Positions 11,301 to 17,355 of a stretch of 39,533 bases of DNA are shown here, in pieces. The position numbers were made by a program, and so were the translations under genes. Source of the DNA: an uncultured Clostridia bacterium. Its GTDB lineage: Bacteria > Bacillota > Clostridia > Christensenellales > UBA1242. Location of the stretch: NCBI GenBank assembly GCA_944345365.1, contig CALVMJ010000008.1, positions 1 through 39,533 of the forward strand. The letters run 5' to 3'. The first letter of the stretch is position 1; each line of letters starts with the position of its first letter. The notes under the pieces were generated by a model. It was not told the origin of the DNA, searched no databases, and was given only the letters and a program-made list of their open reading frames with translations.

Positions 11301-13230
11301 AAACCCAGAAGAAAATATGCAAGTTATAGCAAGAGTTGAAACTGGCGTAAATGATCCTGATGGCAAGACAATTTACATACCAAGCGGGGAACTAGATGTT
11401 TGTGTTAGGGCAATGTCAAAGGATAACTCTAAGGTTTTAAATGCACAAGAGTCCGAGTGGTTTGGTTATTCTCAGCTTTCTTGGTCAGAAGAAGATACCA
11501 TTGTCTTTAACGAGCAGTCACAAAGCTTTGAGTGGACTTATGGAAAGCAGACAACCTATGAAGTAGCAGTTGGAACACAATATTTTAACCTTGTAGAAGG
11601 TGAATATATTTTACAGGGTGAAATTCAGCAAGGACAGCAATTAACTATCATTCAAAGAAACGATGAATGGACAAGCATTAAACTCTTGGGAGATAATGAA
11701 ACAATAAATTATGTTAAGACTCAAGACTTGGTTGAAAGTATTTCCTACAAAGATGCAACAGGGATAACCTATGATTTTGTTGTAACAACTGTTCAAAAGA
11801 TCTCGGAAACCCAAACGACTATCACAGAAAACATTGTTACAAGAACTTATTCAAATTTGTCAAAACAGTCATTCACGCCAACTCTTAACGGAAAGATAAC
11901 TAGTGTTTCTGTCAGGTTAAGGAAAGGAGAAAACTCCTTTGTTTCTGATCCTTTACTTCAAGGGTTTGAAGATGGTCTTGAACTTAGGTTGTTTACAAGT
12001 GGAGAAGGGACAAAAGAAAATCCTTACATAATTGAAAATGAGCAAGATTTCCAAAAAATTAATATTAGAGCAGTTAAAGAGGATTATTTGATCTCCTACG
12101 ATGAGCACATAATCGAGAAAAAGACCAACAAACTCACATCAATAGTTACAAACACCGATAAGGGGACAAAAAGCGTTGAAGATTCAGGAAGGGAATATTA
12201 TTTTAGACAAAATAGCGACCTTCTGCTTGATATTGAAAATATGGTAACAGTTCCTTTTGGTGGAATTTATGACGGGCAGAACTTTAAGATTAGCCTTAGT
12301 TGCGAAGAGTCATTTGATTATTCAAAAAATGTGAATTACAAAGAGGGGAATATCGATTTTGAAAAAGGATTTTCTGTGTTTAAAACAACTCTTGAAGGTG
12401 CAATTTTAAAAAATCTTTCTTTGAGTGCAAGCTATGTTTTTGATCAGCAACAAAACTTCATTTTTGCTGGATTAGTTCTTGAAAACAATGGTTTAATTGA
12501 AAATGTTAAGCTAGAAAGCTTTGACTTTGATTTTGCCGAAGCGCTTGTTGATGGTAAAACCCTTGCTATCGGTGGGATTGTTGGTATAAATAACGGAAAA
12601 ATCTCAAATTGTCATAACCATGCAAACATAAGCCTATCTAACAATTACTCTGGGCAACAAGAATCAAAAATTTTGCTTTCTGGAATAGTTTTTCAAAACA
12701 AAGGGGAAATTTTTAAAGCCACAAATATTAACGATATAATCGTTGATTTTAGCTCGCCAAATAATCTAGATGTTGCAGTTGGTGGCATAGCAACCATTAA
12801 TAGTGCTGGAAAAATAGATTTGTGTGGAAATGAAGGAAGCATCAATCTTTCAAAGAGGAATGGAGTTATATCAAAAGCAGGAGGTATTGTTGCATACACC
12901 TCTTATGGAGAAATTGTATACTCTTGGAACAATGGAGTGATTAACGCAACAAGAGGTGGAGGCATTGCTTACACATTTGATTCAAATAAATTAGAAAACT
13001 CTCTTGCCTACGGATTGGTTAATGGTGGTGTGAATAAGATTTTCTTTGGAACTGCCACGGAAATTAATTCGAGCAATAACTACACATATTCCTCTTATGT
13101 GGATTCTTACGGAATGTCATTCTTGACTAGGTCGGAAGACTTTGAAATAGTTCATTCAGAGGCTGGATATAAAATTGTTGTTAAATATAACAACAGCTTA
13201 TCTTACACGATTGATGTAGCGAGCATATAG
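2350..13230 (+). CDS. giant FN3-like modular surface lipoprotein with C-terminal GLUG-like repeats
   Basis: A 3626-residue exported protein that takes up over a quarter of the window. Residues 1-31 form a signal peptide with lipobox-like FSAC (lipidated Cys about 31). From about residue 105 to 3200 it is a string of divergent fibronectin-III-like modules, each marked by a strand such as LISWTEVTGASSYILRY or ILTWDNVEGARASYNV; I count roughly 16 such Trp-containing strands. A short SH3-like stretch lies near 3080-3130. At about 3218 the phrase GEGTKENPYIIENEQDFQKI begins a module typical of the entry to GLUG/beta-helix regions, and GG-rich GLUG-like repeats fill about 3380-3570 (AIGGIVGINNGKISNCHN). 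There is no sortase signal or C-terminal membrane segment, so it is likely tethered by lipid. An adhesion or glycan-binding role is inference. Translation probably starts leaderless. Confidence 0.8.
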   Translation: MKIKTKNILMKFFAGFGVAMLFAGVFVFSACSKQSQKGNFNKDEIYVSVGQVFDLTDYYEGETEGLGFLIEDETYVQKTENGFKALASGSTYIFAEYYGQKSDYILVNIKYEFLSPLNIAVSEQGVITWDEVTFSGQEEKATYQIEVKGEDFEQIIDCQTNSYQLADKGVYEVRVKANQTDKVDESRWSEWVTLYYLAMEPVKNIKFTANKNFENVKGILTWDNVEGARASYNVLINNVLFETNLPSLEIDLSKLDANRVSIIVESVDVLGNKKSTKSEEFQVEKLSVPKITYKNGLISWTEVTGASSYILRYENLEDGSYKEVTTAKTYSNLPEAKEGEYRVFVQAVAEDVAICNSNVARFSQTAIKLSSPVLEFSKDGNEVTVTVLTQSDYIKDFELSFNDEVFNLTADQSYEEGFKAVKTFTLSEAGTYKFNAISLPKIEDSEIVGINGNKNIVTSDEGNEIIIYKLDVAENFSHSVDENGNSILTFDNIKNAETFYVEVNGINISDVVINVAENTTLNLGELDRELFEIADGESVEFNVIANRNEEGNTISSNFKKTIKVLSSPHLEIFGGEDIGSQVYSWQAVEGAKYRYEIYETENSLFNIDGVSPQILETTNSHTKNLEEGFYVIRVYSLSKDLNEYIDSNGYSEDRFIVSKKFSNPLIKDFYLSNDGTAYEISFSVSLTESEGINRYYEIYVDAGLGEELIASAEVIGEDIIYKFSPEYDFSSGNSVIKIRTICKDAELSKIYTPSDYSSLYIERLPQINEDDIVVDENQVLTINLKENANAVVFEKDGQILVDDGVESQAIDLLGYVGSFGIRAYYKEYRTYSQPFTNANIYLQGPVKEILFEREQAPRNFVYQNEMIYFDHNGKATNYVLDMNIKTLNDQKGKAWRCVINEKELVLDKLKEIFADDIEFLTYYSQKTELNLGLYADINQFIEGKYYLPSINSTASDGVARITITQLARVEDLDFDKQKNSLVWTSSNPTSTVYEIYYNGEFRESISSPVSTNGDIKNYEYSLAWLLAEGGETHSFYVKAKKQDSLASTNSTKVLITKLMPLNEVLLSPDLGEGKYYIKWKVEESQLNFIDKVNVNGFEYNLSDASQFLIEDNVNQISIFLVARDSFNEGNQRKVFLNSDTSNFTIKKAIPVDYNSNLSAVDNFLEWEPYLKEGSELEGVENFDYSIYSNILRYMISSEMLIDGETIVYYKDISGLESLSPNGKNKFSLNDEFFKQFSSGEIKINVFAYLKEYIVNSNDTVLYCFNKINSSELIVKKLPAVSSVSYSFKTQDQSSSIDEEKLRKVRIAWNFGEDIADVTFEVVFNYSDSSSQFTTSEKFIDVDQGLFTTDLKISIRAKSPTNISGEEIVSRPTVASVPEIMLSDDGELNIQSDNIIDEYLIEIKIDESVYTLRTSQKNVNILNYYKGHILGKELFESEVKVIVIGREEVFASKEAVILKNSLGSGAVEFFGNSILLSNQEADSVTIIYDNGEGKQEISILGKTNLYVYNNPLDPRFKFMFSQQALSNHEIESLEGYTYKEVFVFDIPLNLNGKFTYYFEKEGVLSSWFDQALEENYQSLIINKLENIDEIFFNIDNDTNNVSAFASNTANTINSLGIRIYEIKQGQRDLVAMITSTENLIPVWEIENILDGLNLGEYEFEVVSLTENDRELKTVGLCEVYAIKFIKKGNEISSARIDNSGYLTWNDNGEGPYTVVNGLDKYIVSEKYFDIRLLGQATTQEFMIFAMGNIPYGAMGEKDGALSSIDCDKTFISPSTPSSFTLNNLQFTQDCISNYLSQDGVISFESYDSQDILVYAKVEDLIVNVPIFRTIERDGKFVYQIREITLIELFDEFITNNEKLEVEFSLTIPGKIKTTSMPYSLDLRKNYNDFNAVLEQFKDGTFMGEYINYTSSLSEPINKANLRVYNEQNDLLFDDVVEALNGFWVSESEILSKGFYKEKPLTDPSAEITSVNMIDILSILNGISMQNGETYFVNVAPIHINEGEPIQFAWLPSLSYTRLNAPENLAVSDYGENIIWTDEDEDLNLYQYRLTKREKSLGGVEYLYISKDKKFVNAESFLSGKSYDIELVGVSDKAGFIYSLPLTLENVKRNNAINQSNVNLENGTLKLSWNAQGLTEEEKTLLNFGENEVVNATIEKIFEEGNFIKILELIEFSNYYFPSLSELSLDVAKRVLNTVYLYPFSFSLNSINSEIVDLRFVLENDKEYSISVKAIDLLRRIDAKYTSILINLRMKLSPEYLEFNKLLAFETLLKNQTYFNGIPNNQILFDEIDGGDAEKIVAGKYVLYAKQRGNSSNLTLQSDYSKILQEAEVLPAPIMKTHKKDVQNSNGEVIRSDYYLKFKPVYDISGNIKNDYVLRLKSNYFIYPSIDLQIQKGPEGWKISLNEQEVALTVDDKGFVSILMKSNQTQKGLDYLTQFDECSYNASVYAKGTDNQFNSKSDIIKIAYLKQKELSVLNGEISWAVYNLQGESFNTRVISQPQNTGLYNVEVVSAREGGRYLPENAGAYNFISFMTLGRVNAFEMFIDSDIYMIENIFKLYQPSLLTSDGQIQINDNSNNNFIVGDDYARKYRIHNNASGSLYLITDEMETKAYYQAGLNSYSTEFLQYKMTEQNASIFYVENVGISDSLNFNYDKIDSSLGNVKLGKLQSNENGKIYLRSATSSISAQMLESTEISIDEEGNFAWNPVEKSNALKSQLKNEPNKLIVYTVTVEHYRKTSTSSGIKYVLDEGLTQILYTENTKLSSDIIQVENDGITRYYKIKVQAMLYALNGGGESILTVEGKRLYKLENEKYLNEDYILRSENISNSDNPVERTKSVSDPRIEDGKIKWDYYDNSDDIKFIVYYSKTSAGTTKNILQGSLSRIVNEVTFDCEQELQANVPYYFWVKAVDLNRVEVGSVSQRFESEFYKLPTFEKSDINILDNVDNGVTQFNLDFSSYKNRINTLNGSKNYFKLKVLLKEPGGVATEIILNPEENMQVIARVETGVNDPDGKTIYIPSGELDVCVRAMSKDNSKVLNAQESEWFGYSQLSWSEEDTIVFNEQSQSFEWTYGKQTTYEVAVGTQYFNLVEGEYILQGEIQQGQQLTIIQRNDEWTSIKLLGDNETINYVKTQDLVESISYKDATGITYDFVVTTVQKISETQTTITENIVTRTYSNLSKQSFTPTLNGKITSVSVRLRKGENSFVSDPLLQGFEDGLELRLFTSGEGTKENPYIIENEQDFQKINIRAVKEDYLISYDEHIIEKKTNKLTSIVTNTDKGTKSVEDSGREYYFRQNSDLLLDIENMVTVPFGGIYDGQNFKISLSCEESFDYSKNVNYKEGNIDFEKGFSVFKTTLEGAILKNLSLSASYVFDQQQNFIFAGLVLENNGLIENVKLESFDFDFAEALVDGKTLAIGGIVGINNGKISNCHNHANISLSNNYSGQQESKILLSGIVFQNKGEIFKATNINDIIVDFSSPNNLDVAVGGIATINSAGKIDLCGNEGSINLSKRNGVISKAGGIVAYTSYGEIVYSWNNGVINATRGGGIAYTFDSNKLENSLAYGLVNGGVNKIFFGTATEINSSNNYTYSSYVDSYGMSFLTRSEDFEIVHSEAGYKIVVKYNNSLSYTIDVASI

Positions 13231-13245
13231 AAGCAAAAATGAGAG

Positions 13246-13251
13246 TATAAT
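13246..13251 (+). promoter_or_regulatory. -10 element of lipoprotein gene at 13260, predicted leaderless
   Basis: A perfect TATAAT ends 8 bp before the ATG at 13260, so the transcript would start at or next to the start codon. No convincing -35 was found 16-18 bp upstream, and there is no Shine-Dalgarno. Confidence 0.5.
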
Positions 13252-13259
13252 ATAGATAA

Positions 13260-14120
13260 ATGAAAAAAGCATTTGTTATAACAATGGTTTTATTTATGAG
13301 TTTGATGGTTGTGGGGTGCAAAAAGCCTGTCACAAAGCCATCAAACTCTTTCTCTTTACAAATGGCTATAAGTGAATTTGGTGGAGTGAGTCAAACGGTA
13401 AGTCTGCCAACTTTTTCAAAACAACTTTTGGGTGAATATGATGAGGAAGAGATTGAAAAATATATCTTTAAGTTAAAAAGCGAAATAGAAAACAAGCTTT
13501 ACAATTCCTATTATCTTAAATATTGGTTTAAATATCTTGAAAATCCCAAAGTTGAATATATAATAGGAGGGGGTTTGGTGGATTTTATTCCTCCTGCTTA
13601 TAACAAAGAAGAAGATTTAATTTATTTTTCTTTTAATTTCTTGACCCCGTCTGCTTGGAGCTACTATAATCCATCAACATCAACAAGTTCTGTTCAGAGT
13701 GAGGAAGAAATTGCATTTATAACAAAAACATCATCTCAATCTACTTTTCCATTTTCTGGTAAAGATTCCCAAGGGAACATCATAGCCGATTTTTACATTG
13801 ACTTTGTCGATAAAATTTATTTCCAAAACTTTTCAAAAAACTTGAAAAGAGATAATATAAAATTTTCTTATATCTACACTTCGCCATACAAAAGGACGCA
13901 CTCAAACGCAGATATGAAATGGGAAGATGAAAAAGGTGTAAACCATTTATGGGTGAAAAGCAAAGAAAGCCTAAATAACGAAAGTAAAATTGAAATATGG
14001 TATTTGCAGGCAGATCAAAAGTGGTGGTATCTTGCCAGCTTGGTTGGGATCTTAATTTTGGGAGTGTTTGTTTTCTTATTCTTATATCTAAAATCAAAAA
14101 TAAAAAAAGAAAGTGTATAA
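13260..14120 (+). CDS. predicted lipoprotein with C-terminal membrane segment, unknown function
   Basis: A 286-residue protein I do not recognise. The N-terminus is a lipoprotein signal peptide (lipobox VVGC, Cys 20). The middle is rich in aromatic and charged residues, with a Ser/Thr-rich linker at about residues 138-150. The C-terminus has one hydrophobic helix at about 256-277 followed by a basic tail (KSKIKKESV), so the protein would be attached at both ends with the bulk outside the cell. It follows the giant lipoprotein by 29 bp and may function with it, but has its own TATAAT immediately upstream of the ATG. It has no ribosome binding site, consistent with leaderless translation or coupling. 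Confidence 0.75.
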   Translation: MKKAFVITMVLFMSLMVVGCKKPVTKPSNSFSLQMAISEFGGVSQTVSLPTFSKQLLGEYDEEEIEKYIFKLKSEIENKLYNSYYLKYWFKYLENPKVEYIIGGGLVDFIPPAYNKEEDLIYFSFNFLTPSAWSYYNPSTSTSSVQSEEEIAFITKTSSQSTFPFSGKDSQGNIIADFYIDFVDKIYFQNFSKNLKRDNIKFSYIYTSPYKRTHSNADMKWEDEKGVNHLWVKSKESLNNESKIEIWYLQADQKWWYLASLVGILILGVFVFLFLYLKSKIKKESV

Positions 14121-14175
14121 AACATATATAAAAGTAGTAAAAATTTGGTTTATGCTAGGTTTTTTATTTTATTTG

Positions 14176-14184
14176 TGTTATAAT
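14176..14184 (+). promoter_or_regulatory. extended -10 of the methyltransferase gene, predicted leaderless
   Basis: TGtTATAAT (14176-14184) is an extended -10 box ending 6 bp before the ATG at 14191. No ribosome site is present, so the mRNA probably begins at the start codon. Confidence 0.55.
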
Positions 14185-14190
14185 TATTAA

Positions 14191-15003
14191 ATGAAAAAGA
14201 TATGGATAGGAAAAGAGAATGCCACATTCCAGCAATTATTGGCAATAAAAAATAACAGAAACAAAAGAGCTCAGCTTAAATTGTTTTTTGTGGAAGGGGT
14301 ACAAAATATTAAAGAAGCTATATTGCACAATTGGGTAATACATGCTTTTATATACTCAAAAAAAACAAACTTGTCAAATTGGGCCAAAGGAATCATATCT
14401 CTTGCAGAAATTAATTATATTATAGATGAACCCTTAATGAATAAATTGAGTGATAAGTCTAATAAAAGTGAGATATTGGCTGTAATAAAAATTAAAGATC
14501 AAGAAGAAATAATATTGCCAGAAAACCCAGTTTATGTGTTATTAGACAGGCCTTCAAAGAAAGGAAATTTCGGGACAATAATCAGAAGTTGCGATGCATT
14601 AAAAGTTGATCAAATATTTTATTCTGGACATAGTGTGGATATATATGATCATGAAGTAATTACAGCATCGATGGGATCTTTTTTTAAAATGCCTATAAAA
14701 TTTATAAAATCAAATGATGAGTTTTTGGATTTAGTTGATACTCTTAAAAATAAATATAGTATACAAATTGTTGCGACATCATTACAAGCAGAAAAAGAAT
14801 TAATGGATTGTGATTTTAAAAAACCCACAATGCTTTTAATAGGAAACGAAGCAAGTGGTTTATGTAGATTCTATTATGAAAATGTGAGTGAATCTGTAAT
14901 AATAAAAATGAGAGAGGGAATTGATTCTTTAAATGTTGCTTGTGCAACAACTGTATGCTTATATGAAATAGATAGGCAAAGATCAAAAATTTATTTAGAT
15001 TAG
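14191..15003 (+). CDS. SpoU/TrmH-family RNA 2'-O-methyltransferase
   Basis: A 270-residue SPOUT methyltransferase. The N-terminal third resembles the substrate-binding domain (FFVEGVQNIKEAI). The catalytic knot carries the three SpoU motifs: GNFGTIIRSCDAL (motif 1, N126 and R132), LLIGNEASGL (motif 2) and IDSLNVACATTVCLYEI (motif 3), which bind S-adenosylmethionine and form the trefoil knot. It methylates a ribose 2'-OH in rRNA or tRNA; the target cannot be told from sequence. The gene has no ribosome site, and an extended -10 lies directly before the ATG. A strong terminator follows at 15115. Confidence 0.88.
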   Translation: MKKIWIGKENATFQQLLAIKNNRNKRAQLKLFFVEGVQNIKEAILHNWVIHAFIYSKKTNLSNWAKGIISLAEINYIIDEPLMNKLSDKSNKSEILAVIKIKDQEEIILPENPVYVLLDRPSKKGNFGTIIRSCDALKVDQIFYSGHSVDIYDHEVITASMGSFFKMPIKFIKSNDEFLDLVDTLKNKYSIQIVATSLQAEKELMDCDFKKPTMLLIGNEASGLCRFYYENVSESVIIKMREGIDSLNVACATTVCLYEIDRQRSKIYLD

Positions 15004-15114
15004 TATAAGCTACTTTAAGATGTCATGAAAGATAAACAAAAAAACAAAAAAATAAATCGCTTTAATATCAGTTTTTTAGCTGTATTATAAAATTTAATTA
15101 ATCTACTCTTTATA

Positions 15115-15159
15115 GGCTGGAATAATTAATTTTGTTTAATTATCCAGCCTTATTTTTTT
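15115..15159 (+). terminator. intrinsic terminator before typA
   Basis: Stem GGCTGG plus ATAATTAA pairs with TTAATTAT plus CCAGCC around a short T-rich loop, with one unpaired A, followed by TTATTTTTTTA. It ends the methyltransferase transcript and isolates the typA operon. Confidence 0.85.
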
Positions 15160-15178
15160 ATTTATATGTGAAAAAATA

Positions 15179-15207
15179 TTGTAATTTATGGGTAAAAATG
15201 ATATACT
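15179..15207 (+). promoter_or_regulatory. promoter of the typA-dnaB-gltX operon
   Basis: TTGTAA (15179-15184), 17-bp spacer, TATACT (15202-15207), 30 bp before the typA ATG, which has AAAAGGA as its ribosome site. Confidence 0.7.
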
Positions 15208-15237
15208 AAAATGTAATTTATAGTAAAAGGAAAAATT

Positions 15238-17070
15238 ATGACAAACGATAAGATAAGAAATATTGCGATAATCGCCCATGTAGATCATGGCAAAACTTCA
15301 CTTGTTAATGAAATGCTTAAACAGGGAAATGTTTTTAGAGATAATCAAGTTGTTGAAGACAGGGTTATGGACTCAAATGACTTGGAAAAAGAAAGGGGCA
15401 TTACAATTTTGGCAAAGAATGCTTCTTGCGTTTTTAATGGGGTTAAAATTAATGTTGTAGATACACCAGGTCACGCAGATTTTGGGGGAGAAGTTGAAAG
15501 AGTTTTGAAAATGGTTGATGGGGTCCTTCTTGTGGTTGACGCCTATGAGGGACCAATGCCACAAACCAGATTTGTGCTTGAAAAAGCCTTGGCGCTTGGA
15601 CACAAAGTTATTGTAGTCGTGAACAAGATTGACAAGCCAGACGCAAGAATTAAAGAGGTTATTGACGAGGTTTTGGAGTTGTTTTTAGAGCTAGATGCAA
15701 ACGAGGAGCAACTAAATTCTCCATTTGTTTTTTGTTCGGCAAGAAAGGGAATTGCTTCAACTGACTACAACAAGCAAGGGACTGATTTAAAACCATTGTT
15801 TGAAGAAATAATTTCATATATTCCTGCTCCACAAGGTGAGCAAGATCAACCTTTGCAAGTTTTAATTTCTTCTGCCGAGCACAATGACTATGTTGGTAAA
15901 TTGGCTGTTGGAAAAATAGAAAGGGGGAGTGTTAAAGTTGGGCAGAATGTAACTATTTGCAACTTTCACGACTCTTCAAAAAATGTTAAGTCCAAAATAG
16001 TCAGCCTTTTTGTTTTTGAAGGATTGAAAAGAGTGCCAGTTGAGAGTGCTGTGATGGGAGAAATTGTTTGCATTGCAGGACTTGAAAACACCACCATTGG
16101 AGATACTGTTTGTGCAAATGAAAAAGTTGAGCCGATTGAATTTGTCAAGATTGCAGAGCCAAGCGTGGAAATGACATTTATGGTCAATGACAGCCCATTT
16201 GCAGGTAAAGAGGGAAAGTTTGTCACTTCAAGACATCTTCGTGACAGGTTATATAAAGAAGCTGTCAAAGATTTATCTTTAATTGTTAGAGATGGGAAAA
16301 CGGCAGATTCTTTTAAGGTTCTTGGAAGGGGGGAAATGCATCTTTCTATATTAATAGAAAACATGAGAAGAGATGGATATGAGTTCCAAGTTTCAATGCC
16401 TCAGGTTTTGATTAAAGAAATAAACGGAAAGAAATGCGAGCCTATTGACAGATTGTTTTTAGATGTTCCAGAAGACAGTGTGGGAACGGTTATGAGCAAG
16501 ATGGGAATAAGGAAAGGTGAACTTGTACAAATGACTCTTCAAGGCGGAAGAATGAAGATGGAATTTTTAATTCCTTCAAGAGGATTGTTTGGCTTTAAAT
16601 CAGAACTTTTGACTGACACAAAGGGAGAAGGTGTTATTAACACTATTTTTGAAGGATATGAGCCTTATAAGGGTGAAATAGTTAGAAGAGATGTCGGCTC
16701 TTTGGTCGCTCACGAGACGGGGGAGGCTATTGTTTATGGGCTGTTTAATGCACAGGAAAGAGGAAATCTTTTTATTGGGCCGGGCGTGCCTGTTTATGCC
16801 GGAATGGTTGTTGGAGAAAACCCAAAAGGGGGAGATATAGTTGTTAATGTTTGCAAAAAGAAACATCTTTCAAATTGCAGAGCGTCAGGATCTGATGAAG
16901 CTTTGAGACTAACTCCTCCAAAGATAATGAGCCTTGAAGACGCGATTGAATTTTTGGCTGATGATGAATTGCTAGAAGTTACGCCTAAGAGCATAAGGAT
17001 CAGAAAAATCATACTAGACCACACAATGAGACTTAGAGAAAAAGGCAAGATTATGAGAGGAGAAATCTAA
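15238..17070 (+). CDS. typA: GTP-binding protein TypA/BipA
   Basis: A 610-residue ribosome-associated translational GTPase, full length for the family. The G domain shows P-loop AHVDHGKTS (about 13-21), the switch region EKERGITI, VVDTPGHADF (G3) and VVNKIDKPDAR (G4). It is followed by EF-G-like domains II, III and V and the BipA-specific C-terminal domain with a basic segment. TypA acts in ribosome assembly and stress or cold adaptation. It is first in an operon with a small membrane protein and dnaB. Its ribosome site AAAAGGA is appropriately spaced. Confidence 0.97.
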   Translation: MTNDKIRNIAIIAHVDHGKTSLVNEMLKQGNVFRDNQVVEDRVMDSNDLEKERGITILAKNASCVFNGVKINVVDTPGHADFGGEVERVLKMVDGVLLVVDAYEGPMPQTRFVLEKALALGHKVIVVVNKIDKPDARIKEVIDEVLELFLELDANEEQLNSPFVFCSARKGIASTDYNKQGTDLKPLFEEIISYIPAPQGEQDQPLQVLISSAEHNDYVGKLAVGKIERGSVKVGQNVTICNFHDSSKNVKSKIVSLFVFEGLKRVPVESAVMGEIVCIAGLENTTIGDTVCANEKVEPIEFVKIAEPSVEMTFMVNDSPFAGKEGKFVTSRHLRDRLYKEAVKDLSLIVRDGKTADSFKVLGRGEMHLSILIENMRRDGYEFQVSMPQVLIKEINGKKCEPIDRLFLDVPEDSVGTVMSKMGIRKGELVQMTLQGGRMKMEFLIPSRGLFGFKSELLTDTKGEGVINTIFEGYEPYKGEIVRRDVGSLVAHETGEAIVYGLFNAQERGNLFIGPGVPVYAGMVVGENPKGGDIVVNVCKKKHLSNCRASGSDEALRLTPPKIMSLEDAIEFLADDELLEVTPKSIRIRKIILDHTMRLREKGKIMRGEI

Positions 17071-17085
17071 CACAAAGGAGATTTT

Positions 17086-17346
17086 ATGAAAAGCGAAAAG
17101 AGAGAATTTAACAAAAAAGTTAAAAGAGCTGGAATATTTATTGCTTGTTATTTCTTTGTTGCTTTGATAATAAGCTCGTTGTTAATTCTTTATACCGACA
17201 TACCTCAGTGGCTTAACGGCCTTGTCGTTATTGTCAGTGCAGGAGTTTTTTACTTGATATTTGTTGTGATTTGTGATAAGATTGATAAAAAGAAAGAAGA
17301 GCGAAAGAAAAATATTCTTGAAAAGAACGATCCTTTTGCAAAATAG
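17086..17346 (+). CDS. small two-helix membrane protein, unknown
   Basis: An 86-residue protein with a basic start, two hydrophobic helices (about residues 14-37 and 44-63), and a highly charged Lys/Glu tail (DKIDKKKEERKKNILEK). No family is recognised. It has a strong ribosome site (AAAGGAG), starts 15 bp after typA and ends 9 bp before dnaB, so it is certainly cotranscribed. The conserved-looking spacing argues for a real gene. Both termini are probably cytoplasmic. Confidence 0.75.
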   Translation: MKSEKREFNKKVKRAGIFIACYFFVALIISSLLILYTDIPQWLNGLVVIVSAGVFYLIFVVICDKIDKKKEERKKNILEKNDPFAK

Positions 17347-17355
17347 GAGGGAGCA

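Noticed and set aside
15025..15090. Short frame beginning ATGAAAGATAAAC after the methyltransferase
   Set aside because: 21 codons, low complexity Lys/Asn, no ribosome site; likely chance.
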